Source: Orthonyx spaldingii
Lineage: Eukaryota > Chordata > Aves > Passeriformes > Orthonychidae
Assembly: GCA_013397795.1 (NCBI GenBank)
Contig: VZTJ01001761.1
Span: 1,161,529-1,225,528 of the forward strand
DNA: 64,000 bases
Reading direction: 5' to 3'
Shown: piece by piece, positions 49,650 through 61,770 of the stretch
How positions within the stretch are numbered: position 1 is the stretch's first letter
Layout: the number at the start of each line of letters is the position of its first letter
Translations under genes and position numbers: made by a program
The notes under the pieces: generated by a model
What the model saw: the letters and a program-made list of their open reading frames with translations, nothing else
Databases searched by the model: none
Told to the model about the DNA's origin: nothing

Positions 49650-49890
49650 GAGAGGTAGGGAGAGGCTTCAGCTGGAATAGGGAAGATTCTTATTAGACAT
49701 CAAGAAAAAAACAAACCAACCTTTGTGGTAGTAAGATTATGGAGCCCTATAATGGATTGCCTGGAGAAATTCTGGGTCTTCAGGCTGGATGCCTTTAAGA
49801 GTAGGATAACAGCAGCCAGGAAGGACAAGGATGTAGCTGATGCTACCAGGGATAACCTCCTGAGTTCCTTCCAGGTTGTGCGCAAGCCCT
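49650..49890 (+). mobile_element. Old, diverged CR1 LINE fragment
   Basis: The order of motifs fits the CR1 3' region: AGAGAGGTAGGGAGAGGCTTC, then GAAGATTCTTATTAGACATC with AAGAAAAAA, then ATGGATTGCCTGGAGAAATTC and CTGGATGCCTTTAAGAGTAG. It is much more diverged than the 23.2 kb copy and lacks the terminal octamers. The insertion is old and nonfunctional. Confidence 0.65.
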
Positions 49891-51249
49891 ACAGGGAAGA
49901 AGAGGAAAAAGCTATTTTCCAAGTTGTCCTTCATTCATTCCTGTTTCCGCTTGTATCACTTTTCATTCCAGCTGCATTTAAAATGAGCAAAATGATTCCT
50001 CTGTTAACATATGACTGTGTAGTAAAACCCAGGAGTTAGGAACGAGTAGGTCTTGAGAAAACAGAGGATATGAAAAACTCGTGCTTTTATTATGCTGACC
50101 AAATCCTCCTTTTTCATAGAGCAGGTCTGATTTTGTTCATTTGCTCTCAGCAAGCAGAGTTAATGGTTACCATTTTCTGTAAAATAGAACTTCCATTACT
50201 GAAAAAAAATCATTTTACAGTACTCAGTCTTCAGCCAATAAAGTTTAAAAGCTGCATGAGGAGTTTTACATTTTGAAACATTTACTTTTAAGTGAACTAT
50301 AAAGACGAGTCTTAATGCCCAGATCTCTGAATCAATAAAAATGCTCAAATGTCTTTGTCAACAGCATAGTGAAACTGAAGCCAAAATGCCACTAAACAAA
50401 AGATAAAATCTTGGATGAAATACTCTGGCCTTTACTGTCATTTGTGAGATGTGCTGTCTCTTCATATAAAGATATGAGCAAAAAGTGAGTCCTGCCACCG
50501 TGACTTACCAATAGGTCCTTATGAAGTGGGCCCAAAATAGACCAGTTAAAATAGTGCAGCATTTGCTATGTGCACTGGGACTTTTAGCACATGCTTTTGA
50601 TGAGAAGATCTTTGTGACAGTAAGTGTAGATACTTATTGTCATACTTAAGGTTGAATTCCAGCTTTTGTCCTAAATCCTTCCTCCTTCTCCTCTCTGCTA
50701 TATTTTTAGCTGCTCAAAACTTTTGGAAGCAATTCCGTTTGTGATTACAATTGTCATGTTTGCTGTTATCACTTCCTGGTAAAAGAATCCATGTTAGATT
50801 GAATAATCTTTTTTTTTTTTTCTACTTGTTTGGCTATCCCTAAGCTGTAATCTGAAACTCAGCCCTAGCCTAGCTCAAAACTAACAAACTACACACCTCA
50901 GAGGTATCGGAGAGAGACCTGTGAAATAAAATCAAGCCTTAGGCAACAACTGAATGCATAAGGGTTCACTACCCATATCACCTTTTATGGACTCATGGCC
51001 CACAGTTGCAATGGAGATTTCAATGAGTAATCTAAGACTGGGAGGAAAAAAATTCCAGGGTTCAGCATGTTAAAAGCATTAACATCCTGGAAAGTGCTAA
51101 TGTGCCTGTGGATTTGAAATCTCACACTTTCTTGTCCCAGGAGGGACACGTACATGTGTGCTCTCTGCTGACCCTTAGGTTTGGTCCAAGGAAATGATGC
51201 CCCATTCTGATGGTGGTCATAGATCCTGCAGTCTCAGGTATCTTCATGT

Positions 51250-51284
51250 CAGTGGTATAAAATATAAAACCAGTGGTATAAAAT
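51250..51284. repeat. Two-copy direct repeat containing TATAAAA
   Basis: CAGTGGTATAAAAT occurs exactly at 51250-51263 and 51271-51284, a 21-bp period. It is a recent-looking short tandem duplication. Confidence 0.9.
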
Positions 51285-52380
51285 TAGTTGAAGCATGATG
51301 ACTAATCATGACTTGAAATCACCATGTACACCTGTTTTCAGGCTTGGCTTTTCACTGTTGATTTTTATGAGTAGGTGGTACAGTTTGTGCTCACCAAAAG
51401 CAGCCCCAGCCTTCAAGCAGGGTGACTGAAGAAAGGCCCTTTCAGTACCTGCAGAGCCAGACCTTCAGCAGAAGGCAGGTGTTTCCCCACGGCAGAGATG
51501 TCAGCGAGAACATCACAGACAGATTTGCTTAACCAAAGCCCCACTTAGGGAGAAAAAGCATTCCTAGCATGTGACGTTTTCTGTTATACAGAACCTGAAG
51601 TACAGGCCTAGTTTTTCATGGGATTGGGATTTCAGGAGCCTGAAGGAAAATGAAGTGATAGCTTTGTAGAACCCATGGTCTGCAGTGTAAACTGCTATTG
51701 AAAAATAAGTGTCTTTTCTAGGATAGTGCGAGGAGACAGGGACTGCAATATTTATCTAACATATAAATGCGTGTAGGCATTTATCTCTCAGTGCAACCTG
51801 TAAGAGGAAAGCAGCCCAACCAAGTCCCCTTCCTCAGGGCAGAGCTTGGAGTGTGCTTCCTGTCCCATCACGTGTGCAAATCTTCACAGACAAACAAGAA
51901 CTTTCTCTGGCTGGAAAACAGTAACTTGTAATGCAAGGCATGCCAACCTATGTCAGCAGTATTGCTCCCCTGGCACTGCTCCTCCCCGTTAATTGTAGAG
52001 TAGAAAACATTCTTCTTCAGGCTTTTCCTCTAACTACCCCAGTGTGAGAGCCAGGAACTGTGGACATTTGTGTGGAGGGAATTTGGCAGCCGAAATGCGT
52101 GGAAGCCTGGCTCTGGCATGAGCCTTTCCAAGAGCAGCATCTGGACTCCTGGTTAACTTCCTGACTGATCTCCTGCCTCAGACACGATGCCAACCCCGAT
52201 AAGTGCACCAAACATAAGGGGAGGGCTGGGCAGAGGCTTGGACATCTCTTCTGGTTTAAAAATAGCAGAGCAAATCCAAAGCACATTGTAGAAAGGCTGT
52301 AACTTCAAAACTCAACAGGAAAGTGCCTCCTTCGATGTTTGTCTTGCAGATTACTGCCTGCGTTGAGTTTCTGCCTGTCC

Positions 52381-52402
52381 CTGCAGCAAAGCTGCAGCAA
52401 AG
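52381..52402. repeat. Perfect two-copy tandem repeat of CTGCAGCAAAG
   Basis: The 11-mer CTGCAGCAAAG is immediately repeated with no mismatch. It lies within the exon-like segment 52350-52419. Confidence 0.9.
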
Positions 52403-55400
52403 CAACCTCACACAAATAGGTGAATTTGGAGCTCAAACACAAGACCATTTGTGGTGCATAGCGAACAGCTTGGCTCAGTTTATGGGGGCATCAGTGTCAA
52501 AACTGTTGTGATGTTTGCAAAGTCCGTCAGCATTTCGCTTGTGGGTGAAGATGGCAGTTCTGTGTGTGTCGTTTTCCTTGTTTATGTCTTTAGGAGAAAC
52601 CTTATACTGGCTTTCCAGAACGAAAGGGGAAAAAGGTGCTATTTTGGTCACATCTCAGATGTGTGTATGTGTGCATATGTATGGTGTGGAGAGGAGTGTG
52701 CACATGTGTGCATAGCAGAGACTTTCCCTCAGTGCTGACTCAGAGATTACAGGTGACAGCAAAGTTATTTGGTTCTTCTTCCACCCAGACAAACCACCTA
52801 CCAAGCCAGACTTCTCCCTCGCTGTTTGAGACATCCACATTAGCCCCTTTTCTTCTGGAATTCCACAACTGTAGAGATGAAGAAGCCAAAACACTAAAGC
52901 CAAGGGCCTAAAGCAGGTGTCAGTGTGTTATTCCAGTAGCCCACTCCTACAAAGGGTTTGTACATCCCAACCCATGCCTGGCTTTCACCACCATGGTGTT
53001 TTCAAACACAAAAATGTGACAAGGCTTCTGTAACTTCTCTGGGACCAGAGTCAATCACTTTTCCTACACACCAACACTCTGTACATGCACAGATGAAAAC
53101 ATGCAAGTGCTTGCAAACTGTATAAACATCATCCAGCACACCCTTTATACAAAAGTCACCCACTTTGTTGATTCACCATTTCTCTTTTCACCACGGGGAA
53201 GACTGACACTTTCTGAATAACAAAGTATTTTGCAAGCAGGAATTGGATGAAAACTCTTGAACAACTGATTTCTCTTGTCCTTCTGCAGCTCTTTCTTTCC
53301 ACTAGCATTTTTACCCCATCACTCTCGTCTAAAGGTGAGGAGGAGAGCAGAAGAACAGCTAACCCAAAGGCTGTTATCCACGATGTGCATTGCATCTGAG
53401 ACTCCTCAGTACAAGTACAAACAATGTTGATTTCCTGCCACGACAAGGTAGTAGGGAGGTGTGCCAGAGGAGGAAAATGATCTTTTCACAAAGAAAACCT
53501 TGTCCAAGACAACTTTATTACCAGACATAAACTCAAGAGAGTTAAAACGCTCCTTTAAAAAAATGATCAGGTGCAGGGCAGAAGGATTAAGTCAGGACTT
53601 AAAAGCTTTCCTCCAAAATGTGGTGAATAGATTCTGAATTCTGATCGTGTCTGCAGCGTCAGCAGGTGACTGATTTATCTGCAGCATGGGAAGACTTTTA
53701 ACACCGTCCATACAAGGGATATTCCACTGCTCGCAGGACACCCTGGCCTACTTCAGTCACTTGGCAATTCTCATCAGGCCATGAAGGCAAGTTAGTCATG
53801 CTCCTGTTCACAAAGTTTCTGACACTTCTGCTTTGCAGTAAGCCATGAAGCCTCAGAGAGACTCTCTGCCTTATGGGTGTTGTGCAACGAGTGAGACTGT
53901 AATATCTTAAATTTTTTTCCAGGTTTGTCTGATAAGTGGGTGGCAACTGTTAGAGGCCAATTTGTGCTTTTCCATCACTCTGTCTAGACATATTTGCAGG
54001 CACTGCTTTGCCTAAAAGAGGAAAGGGTATATCATATATTACACAATAATGGGTTATTTTTACTTGTAATGCATTAAGAGGCTGTTTTCAATCAGAAAAT
54101 GTTTGATATGAGGGTATGTTCTGGACGATAAATGGAAAAAGTGGAGCATATCCTTTTTTTTCCTTTTTTCACACAGCAGACAATACCCATACTTTCCATA
54201 TAGACAGGAAATGGCTTTGGTTTATACATAGAAATACAATCTATTTTACATGCATACATAATATATTGATTTATTTAAAAACTGTCACTGTAATTGGTTG
54301 AAGCTGCAAAATTGATGCACACCTATGTAAATACTTCAGTGCAGCCCAGAAAAGACAAAATCTGGAAGCTTTAAGTGGGATTCCTTGCCATCAGATTCTG
54401 AAGGCATGACATGCATGGTGTGAGGGTCATGTGCCGTTCAGCAGTCACTCAGAGCCACCAGATCTGCTCTGTTCAGCATCTCTGTGTCATAATTCATAGT
54501 CCTACTTGATTCCTACAACATCTTCTCACAGTTCTATCTTCTCACCACCCCTTCATCCCACAGCTCCTAGAGGGGCAACAGTTCTTTGTTCTTACTGGCA
54601 CCAAAACCAGTGAGGCTGGGTCCCATTCTGGCTCCGGGCTGTGGGGGTTCCCAGTCCCAAATTCCCTGGCTACCTGCCAGCTCTTCTGGCTGGAGCTGTC
54701 CACTGTCTTCTTCCATCTCTGGATTGGAAGAAGGTGCTCTGCATTTCCCAGGAGTGGGGTGTGTTCATAGCAGAGCACTTTTCTGCACAGCCCTGTCTGT
54801 AGCCACCCCTCACCCAGGGCAGCAACACATAAAAAAAACTTTTCCTGGGAGTGGCACAGTTCCCAGGCAGCAGCTCAGGTTGGTTTTTGGGTTTTTTTTC
54901 CCTATCTCTGTGCTTCTGCCCCTGAGGACATGAACATTGAGAAGGTGGTGAGCTGCTTCCAGGTTTCTGGAGTCCAGGCTGCTTAAGCAGTCAAAGAATT
55001 CCTTCTTTTTCAGTGCTGTTCTGCAGTTCAAAGGAGCTAAGTCACTTTTTGACACTAAACTCTTGCAGAAGATATTTGGATTGTTTTAAGATGATCCTCC
55101 ACTAAGCCGAGGCTCGGGGGGTTAGAAAGGTTAGGAGCTACGTGTTTAAAACTGTGTTCAGTTCAAATTGGATGAATTCCTGCTCACTAGACTATGATCC
55201 ACAGTCAGGCATTATGGTCAGATTATTTAATACATTAGCAAAAGTGAATTTGATGGACACAGCCACCAGCTGGACTGTGATCTGATAAGGCAGTCACAGA
55301 GAAGACATAGTAATAGGCCAGAAAAAAAAAGTGTTTCTTTCAGGCACTGCAAACAAATCTGTGTTTACTTTATTGCAAAGGGCTTTTTTTTCCCCCTGTG

Positions 55401-58400
55401 CTACCAACATGTAATCTTTCACTTGACTTAATATGTGTTTGATATTGTTTGTTTGCTTTTACATATGCTACATCCTTTACTGGAATTCTTCAGCCTTGTA
55501 TTTCATTCCATGTAGATAACAAACTTCTCCAGTGCTTCCCTTTAGATTTCTCAAGCTCCACATGGCCGCATTGCTCTTTTCAATACATTTTTTTCCCCAG
55601 CTGTTTTTTAATAAGGCAAGAAGTACAGTGAGAGTACTTGGCTACTTCCTACTGCAACCATTAATGGCCATGGTAGGCAAAGACTCACAAACCCTGTTAC
55701 AGATAAGAAAATAAATCTCTCTCTACCATGAGGCTGTGGTGTAAGGACTGAAATACTCTCTAAGCCGTAAAAGTTGAACTTGGAGTGAGGAGAACTCCAG
55801 CCGTCACCTTGCATATTTCATTTGTTACAGGCCATCTGTGTGCATCATCAGGGATCTCAGGAAAATATTACTCAGCTGTCTTTTATCTCTGTCTAGTCTA
55901 GCTGGAGCGTGGGTAGCAGAACACAAAGAAACAGGTTCCTACCCTCAGCCTGATGATAAAAGATGCTGGTAACCTAATAGAAGCAAATGTTCTGTATTGA
56001 TTAATAATACAGGGCTATAACCCACTGAATCTGCTGCGCATGGAGCAGAGTTTAGAAAACAAATAATGAGTTCCTTCCTTCCTAATAAGCTCTTTATTAG
56101 TTGTTGAAGTGGAATGTGAGAGTAGAAAGTAAAGCTCAGGTATCAAAAGAAGTGGTGATGACGGGTTGAGGGGGGTCACTTGTGAAAACAGTGGAAATCA
56201 AATCAATTAGGCCTGTCAGCTGGAAAACATCATGGGGAATTAACACTTGTTTGTCTGGATTCCTGCAGCCTGAACAAAAGTGCACAAAAGTGAATTCAGG
56301 TAACAAAGAAAGTGTTGTATTAAAACCGTGGTTTCATTAAAGGCAAAAAAAAAAAAGTGTTATGTAAGACTTATATCCACTGACAGATGAAATAAGTTAA
56401 TAGGATACAACTTTAAAACCAGCAATGAGCTTTTACCCTTCAGAAACAAATGCATCTGCACAGCAACAATGGAGGGAGGTAAAGGTAGCACCTCTGCAAA
56501 CTTTAGGGCTCATAAAGAGTAGAACCTGGCAGGGCACTGCTGAAAATGGTGAGATTTTGCCTGGTTACCATGAAACTGAAATTACAGCTGATGGCATAAT
56601 TTGAAAAGGCATGCAAAAAATCCAGGGAATATTTGGATTGTGGGGCTACAAAGGAAGGAAACCTTGGGGGCAGAGGCCTTCAGGAGTCTTTTGATCTCAA
56701 GCTCATTTCTGGTTTATTTTGCTTCCTCTCACTTCAAGTTTGAAATACACTGAAAGGCCTTCCCTTCTGCTGAAAAAGAGTTGTTTTGTTTTGGTTTTCT
56801 TTTTCATATCACACTCCAGGAGAGCAAAGATGGTGCCAGGGCAGTTACAACCACAGCTTCTACTGGATCAGTGCCTGACTGAGAAAAGCAGGAATTCAGG
56901 TCTACGGTCTCCAAGGCCTCTGACTAAACTCATTAAAACTTGGACACAAAAATTAAGCGGTGAGATGCATTGGCCCTGATCCCTTCTCCTCCCCTAACTC
57001 TGGCAGACACCAGGGAGCTCCCCCAGCCCCTGTCCCTGGGGCTGCCAGAGGGGTGGGCACAAGGCAGGGATGTCCTCCTGCATCACCCCAGACTAGGCAG
57101 AGCCCAGAGCAGGTTACCAAAGCCAGGGGCTCGAGGTTACCTGCACACAACGTCAAGGCTCAGCCTGCCGGATGGGCTGATCTCATGGGTGCTTTTTATC
57201 ACTGGTTAATTCATCTAGGTTCTACTGAGAGATCCCAAATTGCCAAGAAATATTGTGGGAATAAGCAATAGGATCAAAAAGTTTCAACAACTTGCATTTA
57301 TTCTAAAATAGAAGAGGCTTGTGAATAATACCTTTATCTTTTAAACTTGTGTTACCATTATTGATTTTCAGTGCTGTTTTTTGAAGCAAAGTGGTTGAGG
57401 TAGCTTTCAAAGTCTGACTGGATTCCAGAATAAAAAATGCAATTGTTCTTTCCCTGTTCCTGTGTTTTATGAACTGACTACACATACACATTCTTGGCTC
57501 ACACCACAGCCTTTACAGTGCACAATTTTTAATGCAATTAGAAAAAGAAACAATTTCAAATGACAGGAATAAATTAAAGGAATGGCTTGAAGGTGCAGTC
57601 ACAAATGGCTTAGTATTTTTTGTTCAGATGGAATTGCTTCATGAAAAACATTTCTTCTGAATGTCTAGCAGTTTTTGAATCACCTTGTCCAGGGTTTCAA
57701 GTGCCATGGCCATCCCTAGCTGTAGTTTGAATTATTTTATTTGCAAAAATGTGTATAAACAATTTTTTTTTCTATACTTGGGTGAAATAATAGAAGAGGG
57801 AAGTGTTATTTAACTTTTGTCTTTGTTACTCCAGCCATTGAAAAGCCCTGGTTACTCCTGCTTTCACATATTGTATTTCATTATGAAGTTGGGATATTAA
57901 GTCAACCAACTTACACATTGCAATGCCAATAAAATATAACAAAGCAAGAGCTACTTGTTGCCCTTTACAGATCAGTGGTAGGGAAGGTGTGGAAAGGTGT
58001 TTGGAACTCCCCTGCTCACCCCTGTTAACACATGCATGCTTCCTTAAAGGAGTGATTACACCTTGCTGTTGGCAGTGCAAAGCTTAGTAAATCTTTACAT
58101 ATTCACTATGAAAGAAGGGAATTTCCTCTTACTTCTGTGGGCAGCCAGCCAGTGAAAGGTGATGGGAAATACATGACATCCTGTTCTGCCTACCTTTCAT
58201 CTTTCCTGTTCGCAGATGCATTTTGAGCCTGACATGCAGGTGTAATTAAAAACAGGTTGATGCCATGCACAGCTCAGCAGATGCACACAAAATTAGTACC
58301 TGCTGTGAACCCAAGTACTTTGGTTTTTATGAAGCAGCCAGGCATTTGCAAATTGTCTCTTGTAACTGCAATAATATGAGCATAAGAATAAAGTGGATCG

Positions 58401-59099
58401 TGTGGCTTTCACTAACATAAAAAAATGGCAAACACTTTTCTCAGTAGTACTCAAAGCAATGTAATGCTAACTATTCATGCTGATGTTTTTCAAATAAGTT
58501 AACTGGTGCATTTCACACTTTAAAAAAAAAAAAAAAAATCTCTCTTTTCCTGCATTCCCTGCCCATGTAGGCAGCAAGACAGTACCCGTATTCTCCAGCT
58601 GGCCACTGCTGTGCTGGGGCTGGAAAGGGCTGGTGTGCTGGTCATTCTCCTTTGCCATGGTCTTTAAAAGGTATTTCTGAGGAGGATTCATTTCTCCAGC
58701 CCACTCACTGGAGGCACTGTACTTGGCATGCCTAATGCAGCTGCCATACCTTCTCTTCCCTAAAAGTCAAGTCAGGAGAGGCAGATGCAGGCAGGAGGTG
58801 CTTGCTCTGCAATTGCCTGGTCCTGCCCTGCTGCAAATGATGAGAACCTCTTGCCAGGAGGGGATTCTAGGTGGGGACACTCACCAAAGTGACAGGGAGG
58901 AGAGCATAGGGCCATAAAATTTGATGGCAGCCAAGCTTTCAACTACAGTACTCCACAAAGATGCCACGCTGGCTCCTCCCTGGCAACTGGCAGCAAGAAA
59001 AACACAGCTAAAGGAAGATCCATCTCTTGCCTGCCTCACCAGCAGCTCAGGCAGGTTTTGTTGCTTTCAACACTGGGGCAAAGCTGGCTTCTAAAATCC

Positions 59100-59350
59100 T
59101 CTCCGCCTCAGCTTAGTGATCCCAGACCATGAGTAGGAGCAGTCATTCACCTCCGACGAGCGCGGCACCATAAATCTGTTCAGCTGCACATTTCAGCTCC
59201 GTGGTGTCAGACAGGCATAATGAGAGCTCCAGAGTCCAAGTGCCACCACTCCAGTCTTACAGCAGTGCCACTGCCCACGCTCCGTGTGAGTCAGCTGGTG
59301 GGAGGGGAGAATTAGGCCCAACATGTCTGGGCTGAGGCAATGATTTAATC
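59100..59350. promoter_or_regulatory. CpG-containing block, candidate enhancer
   Basis: Includes a CpG-rich core (CTCCGACGAGCGCGGCACC near 59152-59170), an AP-1 consensus TGAGTCA at 59287-59293 and a TGATTTAATCA-like motif near 59340, in an otherwise AT-rich, CpG-poor region. No open frame or repeat explains it. Its regulatory role is inference. Confidence 0.3.
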
Positions 59351-60540
59351 AAACTGCTCCTTCCACCTCTGACAAGTGTCTTTTTATGCTTCGTGGTGCT
59401 TGGTTTGAAGTTGCCAGTTGGAATTTTTCACACCTGTGGTTTATTTAAGTCCTTATTCTGCTGTAGCTCTACACATTTGAGACAATAAATGTGTCCTGTA
59501 GAGCTGTGAAGTATTAGGTGAGGGAAACATTTATGTGCAGGTGATGAGAATAAATGAATGATACATGCAATGCCACATTTTCTATTACTTTCCAAATGCA
59601 GAGGACTGCTACCCATGACCTCCTAGCTCAGAAAACCTCTTTTGAATGCTGTGAGAAACTCCTGGCTGAGTCCTCAAAGTATTCAGTGTGTGTTCTGGCT
59701 ATTCATGCAAGCAAATTTTTCATACCACATATAAAATATTCCCAAAAATGATCACATGGGCCGATTGTGTTCATCAGGAACACTTAATAAGAGAAAAGGA
59801 ATGACTTCAATTTAACACAATCACACCTGAGATCAAAATCTACTTAACAGAGAGGAAATTGGAAAATATTTACAGAACAAAAATTCCGAAAATAAATAGG
59901 AAACCCCCCTGGGGAAAAAAAAAAAAACAGCAGGCAATAGTAGCAGAGCAGACTGTAGGAGGACATTGCCATACTTGAGAAGTGGAGTTACAGAGTAACC
60001 CAGAATTATTTCAGACAGTACAGTGGGTTTATCAAGATTTTAATCAACAGGTAAGCAGGAGATGATTTTTTTTCAATCGTTAGACATTATTGTAATAGTT
60101 TGTTAATCATTCATTTTCAAAAATCCTGGCTTCCTCCAGCAGTTTAAAGTTAACCAAAGAATAAGCAATTGTATCTATTTGAATTACCTTGCTTCAGACA
60201 CAGTAGAGCTTCCATTGTCAGGGCAGCAAGAGTCAAACATTTCCAACTTCTATTCTGAGCTGTAACAATTCAAACTGATTAGTCAAAAAATTTTAAAGAG
60301 AAAATAAAAACAAAGCAACACATTATATATTTTCTTGTTATAGCATCTTCTTTTAAGGCATTTTATCCAGAGCAGCTGTGTCCTTACTACTTTCTATCAC
60401 TGTCCTGTTCAACTCACTTGCACTATCAAGATAAATGATTTCTAGATGTACATGGCTGGACCTTGCATTTAAACAGTCTCTAATCCCCATGGCCAGGGAT
60501 ACCATGAATAACTGAAATACCAGAGAATGAATAGTTGCAC
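59351..60540. other. No gene seen
   Basis: AT-rich unique sequence with an A run at about 59918-59930. Confidence 0.45.
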
Positions 60541-60710
60541 TAACCGTGTTTCGCCTTAAATAATCAGAGCACCTGGTAGATCCACACACATTTAATTAAT
60601 TTGCTGTTTGCTCCATTGCATAATTAACCATTTAATTTCATTGCCCTCTGGTTTTGCTCAGTAATTAATTATTTCTTGCTATTTCATCGATTGGCTACTT
60701 GTACATTTTC
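60541..60710. promoter_or_regulatory. AT-rich homeodomain/POU motif cluster, candidate conserved element
   Basis: Three TAATTAA-type sites occur within 80 bp: TTAATTAA at 60592-60599, TTGCATAATTAA around 60616-60627 (a POU class III-like composite) and TAATTAATTA at 60662-60671. Clusters of this kind are common in deeply conserved developmental enhancers. It might also be simple AT richness. Confidence 0.3.
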
Positions 60711-61349
60711 TTGTTTTTCCAGCTACCATGTTTACCTTCTTCTTTATTATATCAGCCCTTCTCCCTTTTTTGTTCCTTCCCAATATCCTTTCCTCTTTCT
60801 TTCCTTTCTCAGCTGTTGCTCACTCTTCTCTCTCAGCCCAGTCCTCACTGGGGCACAGCCACTGCCCCCAGACAGAGTGGACCCTGCTGGGCACCACGTT
60901 CAGGTGTTGGAGAGGGTGGGGACCTCACTGACAGAGCAAAGGCTGTTTGAAATGTGATGATCCCAGGAGACAGCGCCGTCCTGGCTGCAAATTATTCATT
61001 TCCAGTTATTAAAGCAAACATAGCTGGGCTGGGGAGACATGATTTAGGACAAACACTGCTTGCAGTTGTTTGAAATGGGAAGGGCTTAACGACTTGGGGA
61101 TTTTCTGTTCCTAAGACAGGAACTGCTCACTGGCTGATGTCTTAAACCTACTGTTAATGCTTCGTGGCATCGTGCAGGTTACCAAGAAGAACGTTGTACG
61201 CACAATATAACAAAAAATTATCTAGGAAATGAGCTCCTATGGGTACACACAAATCTCTACCAATGCCTAGGATACAGATTTGTTTCTGCTCGCCTCTATG
61301 AACCAGTGTGCTCGTTGTCCAATCTGAGTTCACTTAATTCTCCCAGAAT
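60711..61349. other. No gene seen; pyrimidine-rich patch
   Basis: 60720-60840 is strongly pyrimidine-rich (long CTT/TCC runs), which opens several frames on the + strand by chance. Nothing else recognised. Confidence 0.4.
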
Positions 61350-61770
61350 TCTTTAAAGCTACTTCTACTAAACATTTTGGATATTTTTTTCCTCACAAGC
61401 TGCTTTAGTGAACTTGCACTCTCTGCTACAGCCCATTCAGTCAGTGAGTTTTAGGAATGCGATGATGACTTTGAATTCAATCTCCTAATGTTGGACTCTC
61501 ATTATCTAAGTGTAGCCAATGCATTTTATTTCTGTGAAAGCTTGTTTGGATTTCCGTCTGCCCCACTCTGCTCTGGTTTAGATTTCTTGTCTGAATGCTG
61601 TCCAGAATCCAGAGCTTACGCTACCATTCACCATATCACTTTTTGCTAATTGCTCCCATATTCGAAGGAGTCACGTGTGCCAAATTGCTGGATTGTGACT
61701 GCGCTCTCAGGCAGCTTCTAGCACCTCCCCAAAGAGGCAATTAAAACTCCAAACAGTGCAGGGGCAGGAA
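61350..61770. promoter_or_regulatory. Repeat-free block resembling conserved noncoding DNA
   Basis: Balanced composition, no repeat signature, and motif-rich stretches such as GGAATGCGATGATGAC and TTCGAAGGAGTCACGTGTGCC (near 61660), which contains the E-box CACGTG. Conservation is only a guess from its look. Confidence 0.2.

Larger units (their letters stand above)
49891..59099. other. No gene seen; gene-poor
   Basis: Contains small tandem duplications at 51250-51284 and 52381-52402, a TG-rich patch near 52660-52720 and a long A run at about 58521-58538. A 70-bp exon-like piece (acceptor before 52350, donor at 52420) has no partner. A minus-strand frame at 53698-53946 lacks recognisable domains. 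Confidence 0.4.

Noticed and set aside
52350..52419. 70-bp exon-like piece with acceptor and gtgaat donor
   Set aside because: Isolated, no partner exons or promoter; includes a tandem 11-mer duplication.
53698..53946. 82-codon minus-strand frame with protein-like composition
   Set aside because: No domain, no splice context, no related frame nearby.
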